From Vicingus serpentipes (GTDB lineage Bacteria; Bacteroidota; Bacteroidia; Flavobacteriales_E; Vicingaceae), in NCBI RefSeq assembly GCF_007993035.1, contig NZ_VOOS01000001.1, positions 620,001 to 684,000 of the forward strand: a DNA stretch of 64,000 nt. The letters are read 5' to 3'. The notes below the pieces were generated by a model. It saw only the letters and a list, made by a program, of their open reading frames with translations. It made no database searches and was not told the origin of the DNA. Positions 46,373 to 55,433 of the stretch are shown piece by piece (the first letter of the stretch is position 1; each line of letters starts with the position of its first letter). A program made the translations under genes and the position numbers.

Positions 46373-46423
46373 ATAAAAGAATAATTTTTGTTGGTTTTCA
46401 TTCTGTATTTCCAAAGATATTTC

Positions 46424-46431
46424 TACTTTTG
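46424..46431 (+). promoter_or_regulatory. -7 element of the SRP RNA gene
   Basis: TACTTTTG, an exact TAnnTTTG match, ends 4 bases before the first base of the predicted RNA, exactly where a -7 element should lie. Confidence 0.6.
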
Positions 46432-46435
46432 TGCC

Positions 46436-46531
46436 GGGCAAGTCTTATACGACCAGCTCCTGCTGAACTTCCCCAGGCTGGGAACAGAGCAAGGATAGGC
46501 GGTTGAGCGGTGCGATGTAAGTAGCTTGCCC
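46436..46531 (+). ncRNA. ffs: Signal recognition particle RNA (small bacterial 4.5S type)
   Basis: About 96-base RNA. The ends pair over 7 bases (GGGCAAG with CTTGCCC), then CTTA with TAAG. The apical domain IV is clear: CCCCAGG, a stem-loop CTG-GGAA-CAG (46478-46487) with a GGAA tetraloop, and AGCAAGG on the 3' side, which is the Ffh-binding asymmetric loop arrangement. Base composition is much richer in G+C than the surroundings. A -7 element lies just upstream, and a run of seven T (46533-46539) follows. It acts with Ffh and FtsY in co-translational membrane targeting. End positions are accurate to a few bases. Confidence 0.9.
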
Positions 46532-46587
46532 ATTTTTTTACTCCCTATATTCTCCTTTTTTAGTATCTTGTGGTAAAAATTTTAATC

Positions 46588-46968
46588 ATGAAAAAATTTA
46601 CCACTTTACTTTTTTTAATTGTTGTTACTGTTTGCTCTTTTGCTCAATCAGCATCAAAAAACATCTCCAAAAAATGGAGCTTACACGAATTGGAGGAATT
46701 TGGAGATAAGTTCGCTTTAGCAGAAAATCAAAAAAACGATTGGATAACTTTTACCGCCGACAACAAATACACAGGAACACTAAGTAGCGAAGCAATTGAA
46801 GGTACTTGGAGTGAAAAGGGTGGTAAAATATACCTATCAAAAGGAGCTGCTTCTGTTTTTAAAATTAATTGGATAAAAGTAATTACCCTTGAGTCTAACA
46901 GTTTAGTGATTACTTATCAATCGGAAGACCTTATAAAAACTACACTTTATTACATACCGGCAGAGTAG
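46588..46968 (+). CDS. Small exported hypothetical protein (lipocalin-like)
   Basis: 126-residue exported protein: signal peptide MKKFTTLLFLIVVTVCSFAQ, then a small beta-rich domain (KKWSLHELEEFGDKF, DNKYTGTLSSEAIEGTWSEK, SLVITYQSEDLIKTTLYY) resembling the lipocalin-like DUFs of Bacteroidota that begin with a W-x-L-x-x strand. I chose the ATG at 46588; an in-frame GTG at 46570 would only lengthen the signal peptide. Function unknown. Confidence 0.72.
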   Translation: MKKFTTLLFLIVVTVCSFAQSASKNISKKWSLHELEEFGDKFALAENQKNDWITFTADNKYTGTLSSEAIEGTWSEKGGKIYLSKGAASVFKINWIKVITLESNSLVITYQSEDLIKTTLYYIPAE

Positions 46969-46999
46969 CAAAAAGTGTTAATATCTCTTTAAATCTTTA

Positions 47000-47031
47000 T
47001 TTGAACAAACTTAAAAGCATTTCTACATTTG
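47000..47031 (+). promoter_or_regulatory. Promoter of the fructose-6-phosphate aldolase gene
   Basis: TTTG (47000-47003), 20 bases spacer, TACATTTG (47024-47031): a full match to both Bacteroidota promoter elements at near-ideal spacing. The leader would be about 17 bases. Confidence 0.65.
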
Positions 47032-47053
47032 TTTAAAATTAAACTGACTAGAA

Positions 47054-47710
47054 ATGAAATTTTTTATTGACACTGCAAACATCGACCAAATTAAAGAAGC
47101 TCAAGATTTAGGAGTTTTAGACGGTGTAACTACCAACCCATCATTAATGGCTAAAGAAGGCATTAGTGGTTATGATAATGTGATGGCTCACTACAAAGCA
47201 ATTTGCGACATTGTAGATGGCGATGTAAGTGCAGAAGTGATTGCTACAGATTTTGAAGGAATGGTAAAAGAAGGTGAAAACTTAGCTGCTTTACACCCTC
47301 AAATTGTAGTAAAAGTACCTATTACAAAAGAAGGTATTAAGGCAATAAAATATTTTTCATCAAAAGGAATTAGAACCAATTGTACATTAATCTTTTCTGC
47401 TGGACAAGCATTATTAGCAGCAAAAGCAGGAGCTACTTATGTTTCTCCGTTTATTGGTAGATTAGACGATATTTCTACCAACGGAATGAACCTAATTGCT
47501 GAGATTCGTTTAATTTTTGACAACTACGGTTTCGAAACTCAAATATTAGCAGCTTCGGTAAGACACACTATGCACATTATGCAATGTGCTCATTTTGCTG
47601 CAGATGTTATGACTGGACCACTTAGTGCAATTGAAGGCTTATTAAAACATCCATTAACTGATAGTGGTTTAGCTCAGTTTTTAGCAGACCATGCAAAAGC
47701 AAATAAATAA
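47054..47710 (+). CDS. fsa: Transaldolase/fructose-6-phosphate aldolase (TalC/FSA type)
   Basis: 218-residue short transaldolase-family TIM barrel. Seen: [34 protein letters not shown], the Schiff-base lysine strand [34 protein letters not shown] and [11 protein letters not shown]. Proteins of this length are either transaldolases (pentose phosphate pathway) or fructose-6-phosphate aldolases; in FSA a Tyr replaces the Phe near the GQA segment, while this protein has Phe (LIFSAGQA), which favours transaldolase activity. A strong promoter precedes it. The Sua5 gene follows at 6 bases. Confidence 0.9.
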   Translation: MKFFIDTANIDQIKEAQDLGVLDGVTTNPSLMAKEGISGYDNVMAHYKAICDIVDGDVSAEVIATDFEGMVKEGENLAALHPQIVVKVPITKEGIKAIKYFSSKGIRTNCTLIFSAGQALLAAKAGATYVSPFIGRLDDISTNGMNLIAEIRLIFDNYGFETQILAASVRHTMHIMQCAHFAADVMTGPLSAIEGLLKHPLTDSGLAQFLADHAKANK

Positions 47711-47716
47711 ATTAAA

Positions 47717-48334
47717 ATGTTAATTAGCATCTACCCCGATAATCCTGATGAGCGTAAAATAGCTCAAGTTGTAAAAACGTTGAAAAAAGGTGGAATAATT
47801 ATTTATCCTACCGATACGGTCTACAGTATGGCATGCGATTTAAACAATCGTAAAGCTGTAGAACGTATGGCTCAATTAAAAGGGATAAAAGTAGAAAAAG
47901 CTAACTTCTCATTAATCTGTTTCGATTTAAGCCATATTTCAGATTTTACAGTTCAATTTAGTAATGCTACTTACAAATTAATGAAAAGAGCATTACCTGG
48001 CCCTTACACTTTTATTTTAAATGCCAACACTAGCGTGCCTAAGCTCTTTAAATCCAACAAAAAAACAATTGGAATAAGAATACCAGACAACAATATAGCA
48101 AGAGCTCTAGTAAAAGAATTAGGTAATCCTTTAATTTCTACTTCGGTGCATGATGACGATGAAATATTAGAATACATTACCAATCCTGAACTAATTTACG
48201 AAAAATACGAAAAGCTTGTAGATATAGTTATTGATGGCGGTTTTGGTAAAAATGATGCTTCTACCGTTATCGATTGTACGCATGATGAACCAGAAGTTAT
48301 AAGAGAAGGAGTTGGAAGTATAGATATCATTTAG
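47717..48334 (+). CDS. L-threonylcarbamoyladenylate synthase (Sua5/YciO/YrdC family)
   Basis: 205-residue YrdC-fold protein. The nucleotide and threonine pocket is seen as GGIIIYPTDTVYSMACD, PGPYTFILNA, KKTIGIRIPDN and STSVHDDDE. YrdC/TsaC makes threonylcarbamoyl-AMP for the t6A37 modification of tRNA. The STSVHDDDEI variant and short length look more like the YciO branch, whose role is less clear, so the exact activity is uncertain. It is co-transcribed with the transaldolase gene (6-base gap). Confidence 0.87.
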   Translation: MLISIYPDNPDERKIAQVVKTLKKGGIIIYPTDTVYSMACDLNNRKAVERMAQLKGIKVEKANFSLICFDLSHISDFTVQFSNATYKLMKRALPGPYTFILNANTSVPKLFKSNKKTIGIRIPDNNIARALVKELGNPLISTSVHDDDEILEYITNPELIYEKYEKLVDIVIDGGFGKNDASTVIDCTHDEPEVIREGVGSIDII

Positions 48335-48383
48335 CTCATTTTTTACGACCAAACATTATTTTTATTCGACGAAACTCATTTCT

Positions 48384-48397
48384 CTGATATAAATCAT
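48384..48397. promoter_or_regulatory. Fnr-type box CTGATATAAATCAT upstream of a T9SS cargo gene
   Basis: TGAT-N4-ATCA core at 48385-48396. The centre is 36.5 bases upstream of the last G of TAAAATTG (48420-48427), the same spacing as at 9942 and 20498. The flanking C and T are identical to those of the 20498 box. Confidence 0.45.
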
Positions 48398-48419
48398 TGT
48401 TTTTCATTTTGTAAAGGCT

Positions 48420-48427
48420 TAAAATTG
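48420..48427 (+). promoter_or_regulatory. Weak -7-like element of the T9SS cargo gene
   Basis: TAAAATTG differs from TAnnTTTG at one fixed base. It is proposed mainly because of its spacing from the Fnr-type box; the ATG is 25 bases downstream. Confidence 0.3.
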
Positions 48428-48451
48428 TAATGAACTTTAAACTACACAATT

Positions 48452-49831
48452 ATGAAAAAAACATTACTTTCTTTAACATTATTATTAACCGGATATTGTG
48501 GCTTTGCTCAATATGAAGGTTTTGAAAATTGGACTCAAGGCAGTGTATTAGTACTAGACCAATACGAAACACCTGCCAATGAATTAGGTGCTCTTGGTAA
48601 TTTAGCTATTCAACAAAGTACAGATGCTGTTGACGGAACATACTCTGTAAGATTAGAAACTGTAACTATCCCATCAGGTGACACTGTTTTTGGCTACATC
48701 TTAAGTGGTGACCCCGACGCTCTAGCTCCAGGACAACCTGTAACAATTGGAGGTGTTGATAGTATAATTGGGTATTGGAAATACGATGTAATGCCTGGTG
48801 ATTCATGTGCTCTTTTATTAGCTGCTTCTCAAACTGGTTTTGGGTTAACAGGAGGAGGGACATATTATGTAACTGGCACACAAAGTTCATGGAAAAGATT
48901 TGCTTATGAGGTGAATGCAATTATGGCTGATTCAATTTTGTTAGCTTTTGCAACAGGTGATCCATTAAATGAATTTAATGGTATCCCAGGAACATGGATG
49001 ATGATTGATAATGTAAAACTTAAAAATTCTACAGGTCAATTACAAGATGTTTACAATCAAAGTTTTGAAAACTGGACTACTGTTACTTGGGATAATCCAG
49101 ATGGATGGTTTACTTCAAATGAATATGCTGTTGGTCAAACTCCAATGCCAGCAGAAAAATCTACTGATGCTTACTCTGGAACATATGCATTAGAATTAAA
49201 CACTATAAACTCTCAGTGGGGTGATACAATGAGTGGGTTAGCAACTAATGGATCTTTTAATGAATTTGGTATGTTTGGTGGAGTACCTTACACATCTCAA
49301 CCTACAGCTGTAAATGTATATTATAAATATGCTCCGGTAGCAAATGATTCTGGTTGGGTAAATATTCAATTTAAAAATGGAGGTAGTGTTATCGCTCAAG
49401 CTGGTGCTTTAGTTGGTGCTCAAGCAAACTATACTATGCTTAGCTCACTACTTAGCTTTCCAATGGCTCCAGATACATTTTTAATTGCAGCAGGATCTGG
49501 TGAAATTCCAGGAAGTCAATTATTAATTGACCATATAGACATGACTTTCCCTGTTGGCATTAATGAAAACATTAAAATTGACAGATTAGAAAGTTATCCT
49601 AACCCTACAACGGATATTTTAAATTTAAGATTTGAATTAAAAAATAGCAATTTAGTAAGTGTAAACTTATTAGATATTACAGGAAAAGTTTTAAAGAATA
49701 AGTCATTCGGAAATCTTTCTTCTGGAACTTATAACGAATCGTTTAATACTTCTTCATTTACATCAGGTATTTACTTTATTGAATTTACTGTTGGTAATGA
49801 AAAAATAGTAAATCGTTTTATTGTAAAATAA
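48452..49831 (+). CDS. T9SS-exported protein with two jelly-roll (PCMD-like) domains
   Basis: 459-residue secreted protein: signal peptide (MKKTLLSLTLLLTGYCGFAQ), two similar beta-sandwich domains, each opening with a F-E-N-W-T motif (YEGFENWTQG and NQSFENWTTV) and closing with a LLIDH/MMIDNV-type strand, then a T9SS type A sorting domain (ESYPNPTTDILNLRF ... NRFIVK). The domains resemble PCMD/carbohydrate-binding modules; no catalytic motif is seen. It is preceded by an Fnr-type box and followed by a strong terminator, so it is a single transcription unit. Confidence 0.85.
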   Translation: MKKTLLSLTLLLTGYCGFAQYEGFENWTQGSVLVLDQYETPANELGALGNLAIQQSTDAVDGTYSVRLETVTIPSGDTVFGYILSGDPDALAPGQPVTIGGVDSIIGYWKYDVMPGDSCALLLAASQTGFGLTGGGTYYVTGTQSSWKRFAYEVNAIMADSILLAFATGDPLNEFNGIPGTWMMIDNVKLKNSTGQLQDVYNQSFENWTTVTWDNPDGWFTSNEYAVGQTPMPAEKSTDAYSGTYALELNTINSQWGDTMSGLATNGSFNEFGMFGGVPYTSQPTAVNVYYKYAPVANDSGWVNIQFKNGGSVIAQAGALVGAQANYTMLSSLLSFPMAPDTFLIAAGSGEIPGSQLLIDHIDMTFPVGINENIKIDRLESYPNPTTDILNLRFELKNSNLVSVNLLDITGKVLKNKSFGNLSSGTYNESFNTSSFTSGIYFIEFTVGNEKIVNRFIVK

Positions 49832-49854
49832 TAAACCTACTACATTAAGAAATG

Positions 49855-49891
49855 ATAAAGGTTGGTATTTAATACCAACCTTTATTTTTTT
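49855..49891 (+). terminator. Rho-independent terminator after the T9SS cargo gene
   Basis: Perfect 14-bp inverted repeat (arms 49855-49868 and 49872-49885, core AAAGGTTGGTAT / ATACCAACCTTT) with a 3-base loop TTA, directly followed by a T-run. It separates the cargo gene from the ion-channel gene. Confidence 0.9.
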
Positions 49892-49922
49892 GCTTACTTT
49901 GTAAAATAGAACAACACCTAAA

Positions 49923-50714
49923 TTGAGAGAAAAACTACATACCATAATTTTTGAGGCAGACACCAAAGCAGGAAAACTATTTGATGTAATCTTGTTATGG
50001 GCAATATTAATTAGTATAGTCGTAGTAATGCTCGAAAGTGTTGTTTCAATTAGTGAAGCATACAATAGCGAAATAAAAATTATTGAATGGTCGTTTACTT
50101 TCCTTTTTACATTAGAATATATTGCAAGAATTATTGCTGTAAAAAAACCCTTAAAATATATTTTTAGCTTTTATGGTATCATTGATTTATTATCAATTCT
50201 ACCCACATTTTTAGGTTTATTTATTTCAGGTACACACTCTCTATCTGTTATTAGAAGCATTAGGCTTTTAAGAATTTTTAGAATTCTAAAATTAGCCAGA
50301 TATGTTAGCGCTGCTCAAACTTTGAATCAGGCACTTATTGCTAGTAAAAATAAAATTATAGTATTCCTTTTTGCAGTAATGAGTTTAGTTATTGTACTAG
50401 GCACACTTATGTACTTAATAGAAACTCCTGAGGCTGGTTTTACTAGCATTCCTAGAAGTATTTATTGGACAATTGTAACCTTAACAACTGTAGGTTATGG
50501 AGACATTGCTCCACAAACAGTTTTAGGTCAAACACTTGCCTCTATTATTATGATTATTGGTTATGCTATAATTGCTGTACCAACAGGAATTGTTGGTGCT
50601 GAATATGCTAAAAGCAATACTAGCACAATATCAACACAGGCTTGCCCTAACTGCTCTAGAGAAGGACATGATGACGATTCTGAATTTTGTAAGTTTTGTG
50701 GAGGTAAATTATAG
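49923..50714 (+). CDS. Voltage-gated potassium channel-type ion transporter with zinc ribbon
   Basis: 263-residue six-helix channel subunit. S4 (about 108-127) has Arg at every third position (R111, R114, R117, R120, R126). The pore helix and filter read TIVTLTTVGYGDIAP with TVGYGD at 189-194, the potassium signature. The C-terminus has a zinc-ribbon (C241, C244, C256, C259: CPNCSREGHDD ... FCKFCGGKL), unusual for such channels. No ATG precedes the first helix: the frame opens after a stop at 49902, and the only start is TTG at 49923 (MREKLHTIIFEAD). Its stop is 1 base from a convergent lipoprotein gene. Confidence 0.9.
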   Translation: MREKLHTIIFEADTKAGKLFDVILLWAILISIVVVMLESVVSISEAYNSEIKIIEWSFTFLFTLEYIARIIAVKKPLKYIFSFYGIIDLLSILPTFLGLFISGTHSLSVIRSIRLLRIFRILKLARYVSAAQTLNQALIASKNKIIVFLFAVMSLVIVLGTLMYLIETPEAGFTSIPRSIYWTIVTLTTVGYGDIAPQTVLGQTLASIIMIIGYAIIAVPTGIVGAEYAKSNTSTISTQACPNCSREGHDDDSEFCKFCGGKL

Positions 50715-50715
50715 A

Positions 50716-50907
50716 TTATCTACCCCAAACGTGGCTATTCTTATGTTTTCTATTACCAATACTCCCTGAAGATTTTACTTTCGCACCTCCATTTCTAGGT
50801 GAGTTATACCCCGGCTTTTTCGAACAAGACTGCATACTTGAAGCCAAAGGGATTAAGCTTAGTAAAAAAACAATAGTTAAAACCTTACTGTACAATGATT
50901 TTCTCAT
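50716..50907 (-). CDS. Small lipoprotein
   Basis: 63-residue predicted lipoprotein: basic start MRKSLYSK, hydrophobic core VLTIVFLLSLIPLASS and lipobox-like SSMQSC with Cys at about residue 28. A short Gly/Ser/Lys-rich tail ends in IGNRKHKNSHVWGR. I consider it real because the signal and lipobox are well formed and it fills the gap exactly between two genes, ending 1 base from the channel gene. Function unknown. Confidence 0.6.
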   Translation of the reverse strand: MRKSLYSKVLTIVFLLSLIPLASSMQSCSKKPGYNSPRNGGAKVKSSGSIGNRKHKNSHVWGR

Positions 50908-50970
50908 GGCTTAATTAATTTATAGAGATAAAAGTAAACATAATAATAAAAAATCAAAACCATAATCTTA

Positions 50971-52206
50971 TTATTTATTTAGGCTTCTAATTCTTTGTAA
51001 TAATGTGGGGTGCGAATAATTTATAAAAACATTAATTTGGTGCGGAGTTAAATTACTTAAACTGTCTCCAGACAATTTCTTTAACGACGAAATTAAGGGT
51101 AAATGATTGTAAGTTGTTTTAGCAAAATTATCTGCTTCATACTCATTTTTACGAGAAACTACATTCATCAATATTCCTGTTAGCATTGACAAAGGAGTAT
51201 ATAATATTGAAAAAACTAAAAACCCTATATGAAAACTAGGAGTATCAATTCCAAGTGCTAACGAAATTTGAGAAGAATTTATAACTAACGACAATAAATA
51301 CAACATAATCCCAACTTGAAAAGCTGATAAGAACAAAGTTGTTAAGGTATGTTTCTTTTTATAATGTCCAACTTCATGAGCTAATACAGCTGTAATTTCT
51401 TCTTTTGAATAATTATCGACCAACGTATCATAAAGGACAATCCGTTTTTTTGCTCCTAGCCCACTAAAAAAAGCATTTGCTTTGGTACTTCTTTTCGATC
51501 CATCCATTACAAATAGATTATCTAATTTAAAACCTACTTTATCGCAATATTGTTCAATTTCTGTTCTTAATTCACCTTCTGGCAAAGGTGTTAACTTATT
51601 AAATAACGGCACAAAAATGGAAGCATAGAACATCGTCATTAACAACATAATAACCACAAAAAGAAACCAACTCCATAACCAAAACAAATGCCCAGTAAAG
51701 CTGTAAAACCAAACAAAAAGATAAAGTACAACTCCACCAAGTATAGTTGCAACTAATGCTCCTTTAATTTTATCTAAAATAAATGTTTTAATGGTGGTTT
51801 TGTTAAACCCAAATTTTTCTTCAATTACAAAAATACTATACAATGAAAACGGCAAGCTCACAATATCTGAAACAACCATTAAAATAGCAAAAAAAACTAA
51901 CGATAATAAAACCGGATGATTTGTAATTGACCTTGATAATTCATCAGTAAAAGCAAAGCCATCAAAAAATAACATACCTAGCATTAGCAATAAACTAAAA
52001 GCTGAAGATATAAAGCTAAACTTTGTTTTTACCTTGTCATACTTTTTCGATTTTAAATATTTTTCTTCATCATAAATATCAGCAATTTCTTGTGGTAATT
52101 TTATTGGTTCATTAGTTGTATCAAGCCAGTTTATCCATTGATTAAAGAAAAAACTTAAAACTAAAATTGCAATTAATGTATTGAATATAATTTCGGGTGT
52201 AATCAT
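50971..52206 (-). CDS. M48-family metallopeptidase (Ste24/CAAX protease type)
   Basis: 411-residue multi-pass membrane zinc protease. The HExxH motif is AVLAHEVGHYKKKHT; the third ligand Glu lies in SRKNEYEADNFA. The family feature FVMDGSKRSTKANAFFSGLG precedes it. Several membrane helices surround the catalytic region. Ste24-type proteases remove CAAX tripeptides in eukaryotes; bacterial members probably act in membrane protein quality control. I chose the start at 52206 (MITPEIIFN), one base after the VWA-type gene stop; an alternative ATG at 52221 would overlap that gene. Confidence 0.92.
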   Translation of the reverse strand: MITPEIIFNTLIAILVLSFFFNQWINWLDTTNEPIKLPQEIADIYDEEKYLKSKKYDKVKTKFSFISSAFSLLLMLGMLFFDGFAFTDELSRSITNHPVLLSLVFFAILMVVSDIVSLPFSLYSIFVIEEKFGFNKTTIKTFILDKIKGALVATILGGVVLYLFVWFYSFTGHLFWLWSWFLFVVIMLLMTMFYASIFVPLFNKLTPLPEGELRTEIEQYCDKVGFKLDNLFVMDGSKRSTKANAFFSGLGAKKRIVLYDTLVDNYSKEEITAVLAHEVGHYKKKHTLTTLFLSAFQVGIMLYLLSLVINSSQISLALGIDTPSFHIGFLVFSILYTPLSMLTGILMNVVSRKNEYEADNFAKTTYNHLPLISSLKKLSGDSLSNLTPHQINVFINYSHPTLLQRIRSLNK

Positions 52207-52207
52207 T

Positions 52208-54292
52208 TTAATAAGCTCCATTTCTTTTTCTCAAAAACCACTCAGCACTTAATAGCAATAGAATTAATCCAAAAATCCATTTTAAATTAATTAGCTCTTT
52301 TAAATCTTTTTCTTCAAAAATTATTGAAGCAATGTTATTATTTTTTTGAATAGCATCATTTACACCCTCAATATTAGAAGGATAAAACAACCCTCCATCA
52401 TGCTTCTTAACTAAATTAGCTAGCAACTGATGATTAGCTATAGTGTTATTCATTTCTAATTGTATTTGAGCTACTTGAAACTCTCCCTTTTCTACATATT
52501 TTTTATCGCCCAACACTACGGTAGCAACATATTGATAAGCTCCTGGATTAAAAATACCAGCGTTTAAAAAATATGCATTTGAGGTTTTATTAAAGTTAAA
52601 CTTAAACTCATCTTCACCTTCGTTTGTAACTAGTAATTCAATTTCTGGCTCATTGGATAATTCATAGCTATCGTTATACAATTCTGCATTAAACAACACT
52701 TCTTCGTTTTCTAAAAATCTATTTTTTACAATTAACCTAAATTTGCTCTTATCTTCTTTTACTGATAAAAATTGAACTGTTTTATTAATCAATTCATCAA
52801 TTGCTTCATGTTTTTTTGTTTTGTTAAACTCTTGAATTCTCCATTTCCATAGCCCCTCACCTGCTAGAATTGCAACTTTTTTATTTCCATTTTGAAAGAA
52901 GGTCATTAATGGACTTTCAGTAATTACTGAACCAATTTTTTGATGGAACAAATTGTAGCCATTTTCTTGAATTTTGTAGGTTCCAAAAACAGTTAATAAA
53001 GGCGAAGTATTGTTAATATATTTAATCGTTTTTTCAGCTAATGAAAATAATGGAAATTGCTCATTTACATTAGCTAAAACTTGATTGGTTTGTCCATTTG
53101 AATTTAAAATTTCTAAACCAGTTTTTAACTTGTTAAATTGATTTACAGTTGTTTTTGCATCTAAAATATACCATACAGATGTTTTGGATTGATTTAACTT
53201 TTGAACTGCTTCTTCATAACCCGATAGTTGATGAAGGATTACCAAACTAAAAGCTTCTGTATTTCCGTTAAAGTCGTTTAACATTTGAGTTTTTACTTTG
53301 TAATTCTCATTACTTTCTATACTCAATTTTAAAGCTTTTAAATCGGGATGTGGTGCATTTGCTAAAATCAAAATTTCCTGACGACCATCTAGAACTTCAA
53401 TGTAAACATCCTGTAAATTATTAGCAATACTAACCTCATTTTCTATAGTAGATAATTTTACCTTATAATTCTGAACACCAACTTCTTTAGCCTCAACAAG
53501 AATGTTTTCATTAATTGAAAAATTGGAAGAATTAATTTGATATTCTTTTTCAAAAACAATTTTGCCTCTATTTGTAATTTCTAACTTAGTTTTAAATCCT
53601 TCTCCCTCCTGAACTAATCCATTAATTTCCATTGGAAATTGATTTCCTAAAAAAGTAAGTTTATTTAATACAACATCTTTTAAAATAATATCTTTTTGAG
53701 GAGTTGTATCTCCTAAGGCAATTGCATAAATAGGCACACCATTTGATTGAGAAGTATAAACAGGATTGGAACCTTCATTAAAAATACCGTCAGTTGCTAG
53801 AATTACAGCTCCGATATTCTGATTGTAAAATCTGTTTTCAAGTTCATCAAATACATTAGACAAGTTGGTAATTTTTCCTGTAAAATTAATTACATCTTTT
53901 TCATCAAACTGCTCATCGAATCCATACATTTTAACATCATAAGTTGATGATAATTTTTGTTTTAAATTGTCAATTTTAGTTAGGTATTCTGTTTTATAAA
54001 AAACGGAATCTTTATTCATTAAAATTGATGAAGTATTATCTTGCGCAATTACAATTATTGGTTTTTCAACTGTATTAAAAATGGTTTTAATTAAAGGTGA
54101 AAGCAACAAAAAGCAAAGAATGCTTACCACTAAAGCTCGAAAAATAAACATCGTTCGTTTTAGCCAAAGCTTTACATTTTCAAAACGACTATCGTTACGA
54201 TATAAAAAGAAAGCATAACCAACACCAGCTAAAAGACAAAAAGCAATTAACCAAATAGGATATTCTGTTACTATTTTAATACTTAGTAGCAA
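52208..54292 (-). CDS. VWA-like membrane protein
   Basis: 694-residue membrane protein with two N-terminal helices (IWLIAFCLLAGVGYAFFLY and FIFRALVVSILCFLLLSPL), a VWA-like region with IAQDNTSSI (D-x-T-x-S-type metal site) and VILATDGIFNEGSNP, a long beta-rich extracytoplasmic part, and a C-terminal helix (WIFGLILLLLSAEWFLRKR). The layout resembles the BatA-type protein at 37721-39745, though sequences differ. Function unknown. It abuts the Ste24-type gene, so the two are likely an operon. Confidence 0.8.
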   Translation of the reverse strand: MLLSIKIVTEYPIWLIAFCLLAGVGYAFFLYRNDSRFENVKLWLKRTMFIFRALVVSILCFLLLSPLIKTIFNTVEKPIIVIAQDNTSSILMNKDSVFYKTEYLTKIDNLKQKLSSTYDVKMYGFDEQFDEKDVINFTGKITNLSNVFDELENRFYNQNIGAVILATDGIFNEGSNPVYTSQSNGVPIYAIALGDTTPQKDIILKDVVLNKLTFLGNQFPMEINGLVQEGEGFKTKLEITNRGKIVFEKEYQINSSNFSINENILVEAKEVGVQNYKVKLSTIENEVSIANNLQDVYIEVLDGRQEILILANAPHPDLKALKLSIESNENYKVKTQMLNDFNGNTEAFSLVILHQLSGYEEAVQKLNQSKTSVWYILDAKTTVNQFNKLKTGLEILNSNGQTNQVLANVNEQFPLFSLAEKTIKYINNTSPLLTVFGTYKIQENGYNLFHQKIGSVITESPLMTFFQNGNKKVAILAGEGLWKWRIQEFNKTKKHEAIDELINKTVQFLSVKEDKSKFRLIVKNRFLENEEVLFNAELYNDSYELSNEPEIELLVTNEGEDEFKFNFNKTSNAYFLNAGIFNPGAYQYVATVVLGDKKYVEKGEFQVAQIQLEMNNTIANHQLLANLVKKHDGGLFYPSNIEGVNDAIQKNNNIASIIFEEKDLKELINLKWIFGLILLLLSAEWFLRKRNGAY

Positions 54293-54344
54293 GTTGTAAT
54301 TAGATTCTGATTATTTGTAAAAATAGGAAATTAATAAAAAGAGC

Positions 54345-55433
54345 TTACCATTCTCTTTGTTCATATTCAACTTCTAAAACTTCATTGTTTTCATCTAACA
54401 ACACTAATACTTTCATCGAAATTTCTGGCTTTGTATTTTCTATAAATTCAAGCACAATTAAACGGTCAGTTATTTTTGAGAAAACCAACATTAGATTAGC
54501 ATCTTTGTTTGTTGATAGTTTTTCTAAATCATTTTCAACCTGTTTTTCACAAGATTTTAATGACTCATTAATTGCAACCCCATTTGCTTTAATTAATGAA
54601 TCTAAAGTTGGTTTTAAAAGTTTTTTTTGTTCTATAAAATAAGAAATATCAATTGGGCTAATTGTTTCTGAAACTTTAAATTTCAATACATCTTTTTCAT
54701 AATTTACATTCTCATCAACAAAAGTTTTACGCTCTTTTTTAGTCTGTCTAAAAAAGTCTTTACTCACTTTTCTTAAGTAATAATTACCCGCTAAATATTT
54801 TACTGTATTTATATATTTTTGATCAACATTAATAATAACAGTTGAAGGGTTGTTTTGATTTGAATCAGCTATAGCGACATATGCTGTATCTGAATAATAA
54901 ATATAATCATCGTTAAATATTTCAGCCCCTCTCTTAAATTCGCCTCGCCAATACCAAGCTTTATGCTTTACACCATTTTTATCTTTCTTTTTCCAATTTC
55001 TATGTTTTTTTCCTTTTACATATCTTCCAAAAACACCAGCTTCTTTATAAGCCCAATAGCCATGTTTAATTCCATAATTATAAACTCCTTTTATTAAAAT
55101 TGTACCGTCCTCATCATAATTAATAAATTCTCCTTGAAGTTTATTATTTCCATAAAGTGCTTTTACTCGTAATTTACCAGATGGATAATAAACTCTAGTT
55201 AATCCATTTTGAACTTCATTAGAAAAGTTTTTTTCGATAGCAATTTTAGAAGTGTCATCAGCAAACACATAACTTTTTAATTGAAAATAATCGCCTACTG
55301 TTTCTTTTTGAATTACCTTATAAATAATATCTACGGTATCTATAGATACAATCTCTTGTATTACTTCTTGAGAAAAAGAAATAAATGGAACAATTAATAA
55401 TAATGAAAGAAATGCTTTTTTAAACTTAGTCAT
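54345..55433 (-). CDS. MORN-repeat exported protein
   Basis: 362-residue exported protein: signal peptide ([20 protein letters not shown], cut near SFSQ), then MORN/YwqK-like repeats ([50 protein letters not shown] and [15 protein letters not shown]; about residues 75-165), and a C-terminal domain of about 190 residues rich in Lys and Asp with no recognised family. It overlaps the start of fbp's reading frame end by 8 bases (fbp is upstream), so the two are co-transcribed. Function unknown. Confidence 0.78.
   Translation of the reverse strand: MTKFKKAFLSLLLIVPFISFSQEVIQEIVSIDTVDIIYKVIQKETVGDYFQLKSYVFADDTSKIAIEKNFSNEVQNGLTRVYYPSGKLRVKALYGNNKLQGEFINYDEDGTILIKGVYNYGIKHGYWAYKEAGVFGRYVKGKKHRNWKKKDKNGVKHKAWYWRGEFKRGAEIFNDDYIYYSDTAYVAIADSNQNNPSTVIINVDQKYINTVKYLAGNYYLRKVSKDFFRQTKKERKTFVDENVNYEKDVLKFKVSETISPIDISYFIEQKKLLKPTLDSLIKANGVAINESLKSCEKQVENDLEKLSTNKDANLMLVFSKITDRLIVLEFIENTKPEISMKVLVLLDENNEVLEVEYEQREW

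Noticed and set aside
46345-46401. Longer N-terminus of the DUF4199 protein starting at 46401
   Set aside because: The -7 element at 46365-46372 would lie inside the gene, and the extra 19 residues do not fit a membrane protein of this family.
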